Counted from the stretch's first letter, positions 1 through 7,214 are shown. The stretch is DNA of 28,421 nucleotides from Clostridia bacterium (GCA_017481065.1 JAFUPT010000070.1:1-28421); one strand, 5' to 3'. A program made the numbers and translations. Notes: generated from the letters alone by a model not told the origin.

Positions 1-156
1 GGGCGCGGCAGGCACCGCGGCGAGGGCGGACAGGCCCGCGCAGAGGGCGGCGAGGCTCCCAAGGGCGACGCCAAGCCCGCCGGCGGCGAGATGAAAAAGC
101 GCCCTCCGCAGGAGAAGCCCAAGGCCGATCCTGCCCCCGCACCCAAGGGCGAATAA
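1..156 (+). CDS. C-terminal tail of an unidentified protein (5' end outside window)
   Basis: An open frame enters from the left edge in frame 1 and stops at TAA 154-156, giving the last 51 residues of a protein. The tail is low in complexity and made almost only of Gly, Ala, Pro, Lys, Arg and Glu. It begins with an Arg/Gly-rich stretch (GRGRHRGEGG) and ends in Pro/Lys repeats. Such disordered basic tails occur on DEAD-box helicases, Rho and other RNA-binding proteins, but nothing here identifies the family and no domain is visible. No terminator is obvious directly after the stop. Confidence 0.6.
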   Translation, partial: GRGRHRGEGGQARAEGGEAPKGDAKPAGGEMKKRPPQEKPKADPAPAPKGE

Positions 157-211
157 CTGTGCACAATCCACAAAGCGATCAAAAATCGGGCTGTAAAAAT
201 TGAAAAAGGGC

Positions 212-240
212 TGTACAATCCCCGGCGCTTGTGGTATAAT
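212..240 (+). promoter_or_regulatory. Probable sigma-A promoter of the zinc-ribbon gene
   Basis: A perfect -10 TATAAT lies at 235-240. A weak -35 (TGTACA, 212-217) is 17 bp upstream. Transcription would start near 247, giving a leader of about 120 nt before the ATG at 366. Confidence 0.6.
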
Positions 241-246
241 ACTTCC

Positions 247-365
247 AGCCCCGATTAGAGAACTTCGATACCGTATCCCTCCGGTGGAATCCCTACCGAT
301 GAGAATGGACTCGGCTCAAAGGGAACACATCGTATGGGCACATACATTTAGGAGGGTTATATTCC
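247..365 (+). other. Long 5' leader with a hairpin just before the ribosome binding site
   Basis: About 120 nt separate the predicted transcription start from the zinc-ribbon ORF. The stretch contains the near-palindrome GATACCGTATC. A perfect 5-bp hairpin (GTATG 332-336, loop GGCA, CATAC 341-345) ends five bases before the Shine-Dalgarno GGAGGG at 351-356. It could be a structured or mRNA-stabilising leader. It matches no riboswitch I recognise. Confidence 0.4.
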
Positions 366-659
366 ATGTTCGAAGACAAGACTTTGGTTTGCCGTGAGTG
401 CGGCGCAGAATTCGTTTTCACCGCTTCCGAGCAGCAGTTCTATGCTGACAAGGGTTTCCAGAACGAGCCCGGCCGTTGCCCGGCATGCCGTGCTGCCCGT
501 CGTCAGGCAAATGGCGGCGCCAACCGTGGCGAGCGTCAGATGTATGATGTGATTTGCGACGGCTGCGGCCAGAACACCCAGGTTCCGTTCCAGCCCCGCG
601 GTGATCGTCCGGTTTACTGCCGCGCCTGCTTCGAGGCACAGCGCCAGAGCCGCTATTAA
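366..659 (+). CDS. Zinc-ribbon domain protein with two CxxC pairs per half
   Basis: This small soluble protein has 97 residues. The N-terminal half has CRECG (Cys 9 and 12) and a second CPAC pair (near residues 38-41), separated by the phrase FYADKGFQNEP, typical of the probable zinc-ribbon family found in Firmicutes. The C-terminal half has CDGCG and a further CRAC pair, so a second zinc site is likely. The family has no firmly established role; RNA or protein binding is plausible. The start is fixed by GGAGGG 9 nt upstream. Use of CGT and GGT codons and the strong terminator suggest high expression. It is monocistronic, between a TATAAT promoter and a hairpin terminator. Confidence 0.85.
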   Translation: MFEDKTLVCRECGAEFVFTASEQQFYADKGFQNEPGRCPACRAARRQANGGANRGERQMYDVICDGCGQNTQVPFQPRGDRPVYCRACFEAQRQSRY

Positions 660-674
660 TCGCATGTGAGATAG

Positions 675-712
675 CATCCCCTGAAAGGATTCCTTTCGGG
701 GGATGTTTTTTT
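675..712 (+). terminator. Rho-independent terminator of the zinc-ribbon gene
   Basis: A long stem (left arm from CATCCCC at 675, right arm ending GGGGGATG at 705) is followed by seven T residues. It begins 15 bp after the stop codon. Confidence 0.9.
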
Positions 713-808
713 GTGCGGGAGCAGGGATTTGTTGATACTGGCTTATTGTTTCGCAGTTATAATCATCATGGGAAGCGGGGATACTGGAGAAAAAATGCGA
801 GGTGCAAT

Positions 809-1060
809 ATGTACAGATTGATGAAGGTTCCCGGAGCGCTGGCGCTGCTGCGCATGCTGGCCACTGCGGCGGCGGGACTGCTGTTTTACCTGAAGGCCCG
901 CGTGTGGGCGGCGCTGAGCCTGCTTGTGGCGGCGGCCTCGTTTGTGCTGGGGCGGCTGTTTGAAAGGCATGATATGGCCACTGCGGCCGGCGGCTGCCTG
1001 AGCAGGATTGCGAATGTATTTTCCTGCGCGGTGCTGGCCATATGCGTTTGCCTGCCGTAG
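809..1060 (+). CDS. Small hydrophobic membrane protein, unknown function
   Basis: This is an 83-residue reading frame starting at ATG 809, eight bases after GAGGTG-like sequence. A GTG at 713 would extend it but overlaps the preceding terminator and has no ribosome binding site. A second ATG lies four codons downstream at 821. The product has two or three hydrophobic segments: a short one near the start, AALSLLVAAASFVLG in the middle and FSCAVLAICVCLP at the very C-terminus. Short basic loops separate them. I do not recognise a family. The next promoter (1048-1077) lies inside the 3' end of the frame. Confidence 0.5.
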   Translation: MYRLMKVPGALALLRMLATAAAGLLFYLKARVWAALSLLVAAASFVLGRLFERHDMATAAGGCLSRIANVFSCAVLAICVCLP

Positions 1061-1077
1061 GGCTTTCATGCTATAAT
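1048..1077 (+). promoter_or_regulatory. Probable sigma-A promoter of the aldo/keto reductase
   Basis: TTGCCT at 1048-1053, an 18-bp spacer and a perfect TATAAT at 1072-1077. AAGGAGGAA follows at 1092-1100 and the ATG is at 1107. Confidence 0.65.
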
Positions 1078-1106
1078 GGATGCAGATTACCAAGGAGGAA
1101 TGCGGC

Positions 1107-2213
1107 ATGAATAAGATGGGTTTCGGCTTCCTGCGCCTGCCCCGGACGAATCCGGATGATGAAAAGAGCGTGGATATGGGGAAGGTGTGCGCCCTGGTGG
1201 ACCGCTTCATGGCCCTCGGCGGCAATTACTTTGATACCGCCTACACCTACCTGGGCGGTGCCAGCGAAACTTCCCTGCGGGAGGCGCTGGTGAAGCGCTA
1301 TCCCAGGAATGCCTTCCGCATTGCCGATAAGCTGCCGACGTGGAAGATCAGGGAGGCGGGCGACGCGGAGCGCTGCTTCCAGGTTCAGCTGGAGCGCTGC
1401 GGCGTGGATTTCTTTGATGTGTTCCTGCTGCACGGATTGAACCGGGAGAACTACGAAATCTGCAAAAAATTTGATCTCTTTGCCTATCTTTCCCAGCTCA
1501 AGCGGGAGGGGCGGGCACGGAAGATTGGCTTTTCCTACCACGACAAGCCGGAATTCCTGGATGAGCTGCTGACCGCCCATCCCGAGGTAGACTGCGTGCT
1601 TTTGCAGATCAATTACCTTGACTGGGAGAGCAAATTCCTGGAATCCCGCCGCCTGTATGAGACGGCGGCGCGCCACGGCAAGCGGGTGCTTGTGATGGAG
1701 CCGGTGAAGGGCGGCACGCTGACGAAGCTGCCGGAGCACGTTGCGGCGCGGCTCAGCCATGCCTGTCCCGGGCGCAGCATGCCCGGCTGGGCGGTGCGCT
1801 TTGCCCAGGGATTGGAGCATGTGGATGTGGTGCTCAGCGGCATGAACACCATCGAACAGATCGAGGATAATTTGCAGCAGGTGGAAGCGCTGCCTGCAAG
1901 CGAATTGGAGCTTCTCCGCTGGGCGGCGGATGAAATTCGCAGCGCCATCGCCATCGGCTGCACAGGCTGCGCCTACTGCGAGCCCGGCTGCCCGCAGAAC
2001 ATCGCCATACCGCGCTATTTTGCCATGTACAATGAATACGCCCGCTATCCCAAGGAGGCCTGGAAGATGGAGCCCCTCTACCAGGAGATCGCCCAGACCC
2101 GGGGCAAGGCTTCCGACTGCATCGGCTGCGGTGCCTGCGAGGGCAGCTGTCCCCAGCGGCTGGAGATTGTGGAGACGCTGAAAAAGGTTGCCGGGGCGTT
2201 TGAAAAGGCATGA
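1107..2213 (+). CDS. Aldo/keto reductase with C-terminal 2x[4Fe-4S] ferredoxin domain
   Basis: The 368-residue protein has a TIM-barrel aldo/keto reductase domain (about residues 1-270). The catalytic tetrad is visible: D43 and Y48 in NYFDTAYTYLG, K75 in ADKLP, and H109 in LLHGLN. A C-terminal module follows with two [4Fe-4S] motifs: C285, C288, C291, C295 in CTGCAYCEPGCP and C338, C341, C344, C348 in CIGCGACEGSCP. This fusion is common in anaerobic Clostridia. It probably reduces carbonyls or passes electrons from ferredoxin, but the substrate is unknown. The start at 1107 is chosen because AAGGAGGAA precedes it by 6 nt; the nine extra upstream codons would include that site. The gene is followed at once by a terminator shared with the convergent decarboxylase. 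Confidence 0.92.
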   Translation: MNKMGFGFLRLPRTNPDDEKSVDMGKVCALVDRFMALGGNYFDTAYTYLGGASETSLREALVKRYPRNAFRIADKLPTWKIREAGDAERCFQVQLERCGVDFFDVFLLHGLNRENYEICKKFDLFAYLSQLKREGRARKIGFSYHDKPEFLDELLTAHPEVDCVLLQINYLDWESKFLESRRLYETAARHGKRVLVMEPVKGGTLTKLPEHVAARLSHACPGRSMPGWAVRFAQGLEHVDVVLSGMNTIEQIEDNLQQVEALPASELELLRWAADEIRSAIAIGCTGCAYCEPGCPQNIAIPRYFAMYNEYARYPKEAWKMEPLYQEIAQTRGKASDCIGCGACEGSCPQRLEIVETLKKVAGAFEKA

Positions 2214-2216
2214 AGA

Positions 2217-2244
2217 AAGACCCTTCGATTACGAAGGGTCTTTT
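2217..2244. terminator. Bidirectional terminator between convergent genes, containing a stop codon
   Basis: An 11-bp perfect stem (AAGACCCTTCG / CGAAGGGTCTT) with loop ATTA is flanked by T-runs on both strands (TTTT on +, TTTCTT on -). The stop codon of the minus-strand decarboxylase (2229-2231) lies in the loop region. Confidence 0.9.
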
Positions 2245-3566
2245 ACTACGCTCACGCTTTCAATGCCGTAGTAGCGGAAGCATTCGAGGGCGTGGGCGTC
2301 GATGCGCTCGCCGCAGACCACGATGGGCACGGCGGGCGGGCAGCCCACCGTCGCGGCGGCGAGGACGCGGCCGATGCTCTCCTCTGCCGGGATGATTTCG
2401 GCGGGGGAAAGGGCGGCTTCCCGGATGCTGAGCAGCCTTTCCGCGCCGGAGAACAGCGGAGGCTTTTGGCTGATTTCCGGGCGGCGGGGGAGGGAGAGCA
2501 ACGCTTCCTCCAGCCGCATGAGGCCGTCCATGCCGGTTTCCGGGGTGAACATCAGCACGAGGAAATCCGGGTCGGCAAATTCGGGGATGATGCGCATCCC
2601 TTCCAGCGCGGCGGCCATTTCGGCACCGGTGTAGCCGTAGGGCTTGGCGGAAATGGTGAGCTTCATGGGCTCGTCGCCGGGGATCAAATGACCGCGACCT
2701 TCGAGGCGGAGGCGCAGTTTTTTTGCTTCTGCGGCAAAGGCGGCCAGCCTGGCCCGGTAATCCCCGGCCAGATAGGCATTCACGGCGTCCAGCGACTGCA
2801 AAACCAGGTAAGACGGGCTGGTGGAGCCAAAAAGCGCCAGCGCATTCTTCGCCTGCCGGGAATAGCTCTCCGGCAGCTGCGGCGAGATATGCAGGTAGGC
2901 GGCACCGGTGAGGGCCGGGAGGGTCTTGTGGGCGGAATCGCAGCAGAGATCCGCGCCGAGATCGATGGGATGGCGGGATGTATGCAGGAATTTTAGATAG
3001 GCCCCGTGGGCGTTGTCCACCAGCAGCAGGGCTCCATGGCGGCGGCATACTTCCGCAATGGCCGGGATATCGGAGGTATTTCCGAGGTAATCCGGGCTGG
3101 TGAGGTAGACCGCGAGGGGCTTTTCGGAGGCGAGCATAGCTTCCAGCGCGGCAGCATCCACACGGCAGGAGAGGTAGGATTCCTCCTCGGAGGGGTAGAT
3201 CCAGCGCACATCAAAATCCAGCAGGGCTGCGGCGGAGAGGAAGGTTTTGTGGGCGTTCCGGCCTGCGAGGATGAGCGGCCTTTGGCCGCTTTTTTTGTGC
3301 AGCAGCGCGAGATAGAGCATGGCGCGGATGCACTGGCTGGAGCCCTCGGTGGAATAAAACGTGGGGCAGGAAAAGAGGCAGGAGGCGTTTTCCTCGCTCT
3401 CCCGGATGATGCCGGAGGCCTCGTAGAGGCTGTCCGCACCGGAGATTTCGGTGATATCGTATCTCTCCATACCGAGAAGGGAAGCTCCCTTGTGGCCCGG
3501 CATGTGCAGGCGCAGGTGGCTTCCCTCCGCATATTTCTTTACAAAATCCAGAATGGGCGTATTCAT
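2229..3566 (-). CDS. Orn/Lys/Arg decarboxylase family protein (PLP fold type I)
   Basis: The 445-residue protein resembles the short YaaO-type Orn/Lys/Arg decarboxylases of Gram-positive bacteria. It has the N-terminal signature LRLHMPGHKG (residues 18-27), the PLP-ring contacts D184 and H187 in LLVDNAHGAYL, and the Schiff-base lysine K214 in DSAHKTLPALTG. It probably decarboxylates a basic amino acid to a polyamine; the substrate cannot be read from sequence. The ATG at 3566 is separated by one base from the scfB stop. Its ribosome binding site (GAGGATT) lies inside the end of scfB, so the two are likely translationally coupled. A longer frame upstream only reads through scfB in another frame and is rejected. 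Confidence 0.9.
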   Translation of the reverse strand: MNTPILDFVKKYAEGSHLRLHMPGHKGASLLGMERYDITEISGADSLYEASGIIRESEENASCLFSCPTFYSTEGSSQCIRAMLYLALLHKKSGQRPLILAGRNAHKTFLSAAALLDFDVRWIYPSEEESYLSCRVDAAALEAMLASEKPLAVYLTSPDYLGNTSDIPAIAEVCRRHGALLLVDNAHGAYLKFLHTSRHPIDLGADLCCDSAHKTLPALTGAAYLHISPQLPESYSRQAKNALALFGSTSPSYLVLQSLDAVNAYLAGDYRARLAAFAAEAKKLRLRLEGRGHLIPGDEPMKLTISAKPYGYTGAEMAAALEGMRIIPEFADPDFLVLMFTPETGMDGLMRLEEALLSLPRRPEISQKPPLFSGAERLLSIREAALSPAEIIPAEESIGRVLAAATVGCPPAVPIVVCGERIDAHALECFRYYGIESVSVVKDPS

Positions 3567-3567
3567 T

Positions 3568-4947
3568 TTAATCCTCGAAGGCGCGGGCCACCTGCACCAT
3601 GATGGCGCACTCCATGCGCTTTTTGAAGAGCTCGCAGCCATACTTGTAAACGCCCTTGATGGAGCCGGTGGAGTGGTAGGCGTTGGCTGCGCAGCCGCCG
3701 GAGCAATAGAGCTTTGCCCAGCAATCGCGGCATTCGGGGCGGGCATAGACATTGCAGGAGGAGAATTCTTCCTGGATGGCGGGGTTATCCACGCCCTTCC
3801 AGATATCGCCCAGCTTGAATTTTTCCTCGCCCACGAACTGGTGGCAGGGGTAGAGATCGCCCCAGGGGGTGACGGCCATGTATTCCGTGCCGCTGCCGCA
3901 GCCGGAGATGCGCTTGTAGATGCAGGGGCCGCCGGTGAGATCGATCATGTAATGATAGAAGGTGAAGGGCTTGCCCGCCTTGTCCCGCGCGCGCATGAGC
4001 TCGGCCAGCTTTTCATACTGGTCCATCACGATGGGCATATCCTCCGCAGTGAGCTCGGAGGGATCGCCGGGGGCGCAGACCACGGGCTCCATGCTGAGCT
4101 CGGTAAAGCCCAGGTCCAGCATTACCTGGATATCCTTTAAGAAATCGGGGTTTGCATGGGTGAAGGTGCCGCGCATGTAATAGCCCTTGCCGCCGCGCTC
4201 AGCAACCAGCTTCTGGAACTTGGGAACGATCTTTTCCCAGCTGCCGTTGCCGGCGTAGTCCACGCGGTAGCGGTCATGGATTTCCTTGCGGCCATCCAGG
4301 CTGAGCACCACGTTATAGCATTCCCTGTTGGCGAATTCGATCACATCATCATTGATCAGCATGCCGTTGGTGGTGAGGGTGAAGCGGAAATTTTTATTGT
4401 GCTGCTTTTCGATGCTGCGGGCGTAGGCCACCAGCTGCTTGACCACATCAAAATTCATCAGCGGTTCGCCGCCGAAGAAGTCCACCTCGAGATTTTTGCG
4501 GCTGCCGGAATTTTCGATCAGGAAATTCAACGCCCGCTTGCCCACATCGAAGCTCATCACCGCGCGCTCGCCGTGGTACTTGCCCTGGCTGGCGAAGCAA
4601 TATTCGCAGTTGAGGTTGCAGGTATGGGCGATATGCATGCACAGGGCCTTGATTACGCCGCTGGTTTTGGCCTTCAGCTTTCCGGCCATGGGCTCGAAGG
4701 TATCGGGGGTAAAGAGCTTGCCCGCATCCTTTAGGGATACCACCTGGGCATAGCATTCCTCCAGATCGGCGGAGGAAATATCCTCCCGGCCGGCATATTT
4801 TTCCGCCATGGCGGAAAGAACCGCCCCTTTATCATTTCCTTCGAACATGGAAATGATATCGTAGGCGACCTCATCCACCGCATGCACGGAGCCGGAGCAG
4901 ATATCCAGCACGATGTTGTAGCCGCCGAGCTTATATTGATGAATCAT
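3568..4947 (-). CDS. scfB: SCIFF peptide maturase, radical SAM/SPASM enzyme
   Basis: The 459-residue protein begins MIHQYKLGGYNIVLD, the usual start of thioether-forming SCIFF maturases, after AAGGGGTG. An upstream in-frame ATG at 4974 lies in a hairpin and is rejected. The radical SAM cluster is C110, C114, C117 (CNLNCEYC), with FFGGEP following as the SAM-binding motif. The SPASM domain supplies C350, C368, C398, C406, C409, C415, C419 and C438 for two auxiliary [4Fe-4S] clusters. In the characterised clostridial homologue the enzyme joins a precursor Cys sulfur to a Thr carbon by a thioether bond, making a ranthipeptide. The substrate gene scfA lies just upstream. An attenuating hairpin separates them, so the enzyme should be made in smaller amounts than the peptide. 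Confidence 0.95.
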   Translation of the reverse strand: MIHQYKLGGYNIVLDICSGSVHAVDEVAYDIISMFEGNDKGAVLSAMAEKYAGREDISSADLEECYAQVVSLKDAGKLFTPDTFEPMAGKLKAKTSGVIKALCMHIAHTCNLNCEYCFASQGKYHGERAVMSFDVGKRALNFLIENSGSRKNLEVDFFGGEPLMNFDVVKQLVAYARSIEKQHNKNFRFTLTTNGMLINDDVIEFANRECYNVVLSLDGRKEIHDRYRVDYAGNGSWEKIVPKFQKLVAERGGKGYYMRGTFTHANPDFLKDIQVMLDLGFTELSMEPVVCAPGDPSELTAEDMPIVMDQYEKLAELMRARDKAGKPFTFYHYMIDLTGGPCIYKRISGCGSGTEYMAVTPWGDLYPCHQFVGEEKFKLGDIWKGVDNPAIQEEFSSCNVYARPECRDCWAKLYCSGGCAANAYHSTGSIKGVYKYGCELFKKRMECAIMVQVARAFED

Positions 4948-4973
4948 AAAACGCACCCCTTCAGAATCCGCCA

Positions 4974-5000
4974 TAAAAAATACCGCCGGATTTCGGCGGC
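4974..5000 (-). terminator. Hairpin with U-tract between scfA and scfB (probable attenuator)
   Basis: On the minus strand a 6-bp GC stem (CCGCCG / CGGCGG, loop AAATC) is followed by TATTTTTTAT. It starts 17 bp after the scfA stop and ends about 27 bp before the scfB ATG. Partial read-through would give much peptide mRNA and less maturase mRNA. Confidence 0.75.
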
Positions 5001-5016
5001 ATTTTACGGATTACAA

Positions 5017-5169
5017 TTACTTGCTTTCCTCGGTGTTTTCGCACTGCTGGTTGGCAATGCCGCAGCTGGTCTTGCAAGCAGACTGGCAGGAAGTCTGGCA
5101 TTCGCCGCAGCCGCCGTTCTTGGCGCTTTCGCACAGATTGCGGGTTTCGAGGGTCTTGATATGTTCCAT
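5017..5169 (-). CDS. scfA: SCIFF ranthipeptide precursor (six cysteines in forty-five)
   Basis: The 50-residue peptide starts MEHIKTLETRN and carries the family core GCGECQTSCQSACKTSCG. The six family cysteines are C21, C24, C28, C32, C36 and C43. An additional cysteine, C13, sits in the leader region. Thr26 and Thr34 are candidate acceptor residues for thioether bonds. The ATG is preceded by GGAGG with 7-nt spacing and by a near-consensus promoter. SCIFF peptides are almost universal in Clostridia, but the role of the mature product is not established. There is no nearby transporter or protease. The adjacent maturase confirms the identification. Confidence 0.96.
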   Translation of the reverse strand: MEHIKTLETRNLCESAKNGGCGECQTSCQSACKTSCGIANQQCENTEESK

Positions 5170-5199
5170 GATCGTACCTCCACAAAGTAATCTTGAAAT

Positions 5200-5228
5200 A
5201 TTATATCGCTTTCCGGCCGCAAAGTCAA
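5200..5228 (-). promoter_or_regulatory. Strong sigma-A promoter of the scfA-scfB-decarboxylase operon
   Basis: On the minus strand TTGACT, a 17-bp spacer and a perfect TATAAT lie 30 bp before the scfA ATG. Confidence 0.85.
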
Positions 5229-5253
5229 TATAAATATGGCATGTTTTTGAAAC

Positions 5254-5484
5254 TCAGTTCATCATGCAGCCGCCGCGGCGGGGTCCTTCCGCGCCGGAAA
5301 CATAGCGGGCGTTGAATTCCATGTTGATTTCCCGCAGCTCCTTGCGGCCTTCGATGTAGTCCTCATACATTTCCGCCAGGCCCGGCATGCAGCCATCGCA
5401 GGCGGAGCTTAAATTTCCGAGGGATTCGGCCACGATCTGCTCGCGCTGCTCCCGGGTGGTATCCTTGATCAGAATGCTGCCCAT
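5254..5484 (-). CDS. Small conserved clostridial protein with CxxC motif, unknown function
   Basis: The 76-residue protein starts MGSILIKDTTREQREQIV, after AGGAGG with 8-nt spacing, and has a perfect promoter upstream. Its features are one CDGC pair (residues 29-32), the phrase YIEGRKELREINMEFNARYV and a short C-terminal tail with a further Cys. I know this type of short protein from clostridial genomes, where it is often annotated only as hypothetical or misleadingly as PurH. Metal or disulfide chemistry at the CxxC is possible. It is transcribed from its own promoter toward scfA, with no terminator between them, so read-through into the SCIFF operon is possible. Confidence 0.8.
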   Translation of the reverse strand: MGSILIKDTTREQREQIVAESLGNLSSACDGCMPGLAEMYEDYIEGRKELREINMEFNARYVSGAEGPRRGGCMMN

Positions 5485-5508
5485 ATTTATCGCCTCCTGT
5501 ATGGGGAT

Positions 5509-5537
5509 ATTATACTCCTTCTGTACGCGTTCAGCAA
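5509..5537 (-). promoter_or_regulatory. Sigma-A promoter of the 76-residue protein gene
   Basis: On the minus strand TTGCTG, a 17-bp spacer and TATAAT, followed by AGGAGG and the ATG at 5484. Confidence 0.8.
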
Positions 5538-5576
5538 GGGAGCGTGGGAAAAACGCAGTCTTATCGAGCGTACTTT

Positions 5577-6398
5577 TTATACCAAAGAGACGGGTTCAAA
5601 ATCCAATCCCTGGAGCAATGAATGCTTGGTCAGGGCATGATAAACCCTCTGGTTGATAAACAGTTTATGCGCTGCGTAATGCCCCGCACCGAACACTTCG
5701 CAGGATTTTGCAAAGTCCGGGGCATTCTCAAATATTTCCTTGCGGTATGTGAGTGTATTCCTTTGGCTGGCCAGATACTTTTCAACGCCGCAATAGGAGC
5801 ATACGCTCGTTTCGCGCACGCCTTTATCAAGAACCAAACCTTTTTCCAGGACATGAGTGAGCATCAGTTGATAAACTCCGGGCAGAACTTCGCTGCCTTT
5901 TTTATTCAGAACTGGCAAATAATCGATTCCGGTAATTCCTTCGTCCTGAAATATCTCTTTTGCTCTGTCGCATACAAATAGTTCGTCACCCACCCAGTGC
6001 AGCATTGCAAAACTTCTCCTGCCCCATTTGGGTGCTTTCTTGATGCGGAAGGAGCCGATTTGTGAAATACTGGCACAGTCCCAGCAGAAGCCGGGCGCGT
6101 ATACGCCTTCCATATAACCGGGTTTACTCTCCGGCTGCGGATAGGCAAAATTCCCCTTGGAACGAATCGTGAGCCACTGCGCTTCCAGCAGTTCCTTCTT
6201 GGTAAATACCATATACGAATAGGACGTCCGGCGTTCCATATCCGTAATCCGGTTCATCAACTTCCAATGCGGGTTGCTCTCGGAAATGTCAAGGCTGCAG
6301 AACTCTCCTTCCTTGAAAGGAATGCTGTTTTTTACCAGATAGATATATAACAAAGGTTCATCCGTTCGCCGGAAAAAGATATGATGATTAACTTCCAT
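5577..6398 (-). CDS. Orphan protein with immunity-like C-terminus (double-CXXCG/SitI6-like?), uncertain
   Basis: The 273-residue soluble protein has no signal peptide. Its ATG follows AAGGAGC with about 7-nt spacing. Visible features are a FCWDC pair (near residues 104-108), CSYCG (near 198-202), and the C-terminal phrase INQRVYHALTKHSLLQGL followed by DFEPVSLV. That ending resembles the C-termini of double-CXXCG-motif (SitI6-type) and related contact-toxin immunity proteins, where the general form is a resistant strand-helix followed by G-L-x-F-x-P-V. No toxin gene lies beside it. The gene is visibly richer in A/T than its neighbours and has its own flanking non-coding DNA, which suggests horizontal acquisition. 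The functional assignment is an inference from short motifs only. Confidence 0.55.
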   Translation of the reverse strand: MEVNHHIFFRRTDEPLLYIYLVKNSIPFKEGEFCSLDISESNPHWKLMNRITDMERRTSYSYMVFTKKELLEAQWLTIRSKGNFAYPQPESKPGYMEGVYAPGFCWDCASISQIGSFRIKKAPKWGRRSFAMLHWVGDELFVCDRAKEIFQDEGITGIDYLPVLNKKGSEVLPGVYQLMLTHVLEKGLVLDKGVRETSVCSYCGVEKYLASQRNTLTYRKEIFENAPDFAKSCEVFGAGHYAAHKLFINQRVYHALTKHSLLQGLDFEPVSLV

Positions 6399-6548
6399 CG
6401 CGTCCGCTCCTTAGCCGGATTGTTTCTTATGAAAATGAGAGGATTGTTTTGGTAAATGATCGAAGCCTATGATTGCATGCTGATACATTCTAGCATGTGT
6501 ATGTTGGCAGCGTCAAGCTCCGCTGTAGATCGCAGCCCTGACGGATGC
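6399..6548. other. A/T-rich divergent intergenic region
   Basis: About 200 bp separate the immunity-like gene from the flavin reductase. Only the last part (6549-6577) holds a clear promoter, for the plus-strand gene. On the minus strand a TAGAAT near 6490 could be a -10 for the orphan gene, without a convincing -35. No RNA gene or repeat was seen. Confidence 0.4.
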
Positions 6549-6577
6549 TTGACAAGCCGGTGGGAATGATTTATATT
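6549..6577 (+). promoter_or_regulatory. Strong sigma-A promoter of the flavin reductase
   Basis: A perfect TTGACA, a 17-bp spacer and TATATT, 30 bp before the ATG at 6607. Confidence 0.85.
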
Positions 6578-6606
6578 GAAATCAAATCCATTCGGGAGGA
6601 AATATT

Positions 6607-7167
6607 ATGCGCAAGAACTTCGGGGCAAAGCCCCTCTGCTATCCCCAGCCGGTGTTTATCATCGCCGCTTACGGCGAGGACGGCACTCCCAACGCCATGA
6701 ATGCCGCGTGGTGCGGAATTACCGAGGAGAAGGAAATCCCCATCTGCATCAGCACCGAGCACAAGACCACCGAGAACATCCTTTTCAGCAAGGCCTTTAC
6801 CGTGAGCATGGCGGATGAAAAGCATGTGGCAGCCTGCGATTATGTGGGCGTAGTTTCCGGGAACGATGTGCCGGATAAGTTTGCCCGGGCGGGCTTCCAT
6901 GCGGTGAAGAGCGAATTCGTGAATGCGCCGCTGATTGAGGAACTGCCCATGGCCATGGAGTGCCGCCTGGTGAGCTACGATCCCGAGAGCTGCCGCCTGA
7001 TCGGCGAGATTGTGAATGTATCTGCCGATGAAGCGGTGCTGAACAAAAAGGGCAAGGTGGACCCGGCGAAGCTGCGGCCCATCACCTTTGATCCCATGAA
7101 CAATACCTATCTGGTGCTGGGAGAGGAAGTGGGAAAGGCATTCAGGGACGGCTTGCAGCTGCGCTGA
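6607..7167 (+). CDS. Flavin reductase family protein (FMN-binding split barrel, flavoredoxin-like)
   Basis: The 186-residue protein starts MRKNFGAKPLCYPQPVFIIA and follows GGGAGG. The N-terminal pattern (P-x-P-V-x-I-x-x-Y, then GTPNAMNAAWCG) and the central phrase AACDYVGVVSGNDVPDKF are typical of the flavoredoxin-type branch of the FMN-binding split-barrel family. These proteins bind FMN and act in electron transfer or NAD(P)H-dependent flavin reduction in anaerobes; the partner is unknown. The gene is alone between a strong promoter and a symmetric terminator, so it is probably monocistronic. Confidence 0.88.
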   Translation: MRKNFGAKPLCYPQPVFIIAAYGEDGTPNAMNAAWCGITEEKEIPICISTEHKTTENILFSKAFTVSMADEKHVAACDYVGVVSGNDVPDKFARAGFHAVKSEFVNAPLIEELPMAMECRLVSYDPESCRLIGEIVNVSADEAVLNKKGKVDPAKLRPITFDPMNNTYLVLGEEVGKAFRDGLQLR

Positions 7168-7214
7168 CGCTTTGCGGAGAGGGAGAAACTTCCCGTCAGC
7201 TGCCGTTCCCCAGA

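Noticed and set aside
713..808. GTG start at 713 for the small membrane protein
   Set aside because: It overlaps the T-run of the preceding terminator and has no ribosome binding site.
3567..3752. N-terminal extension of the decarboxylase to 3752
   Set aside because: It lies inside scfB in another frame, is Ala/Pro/Ser-rich noise, and the family starts at the ATG at 3566.
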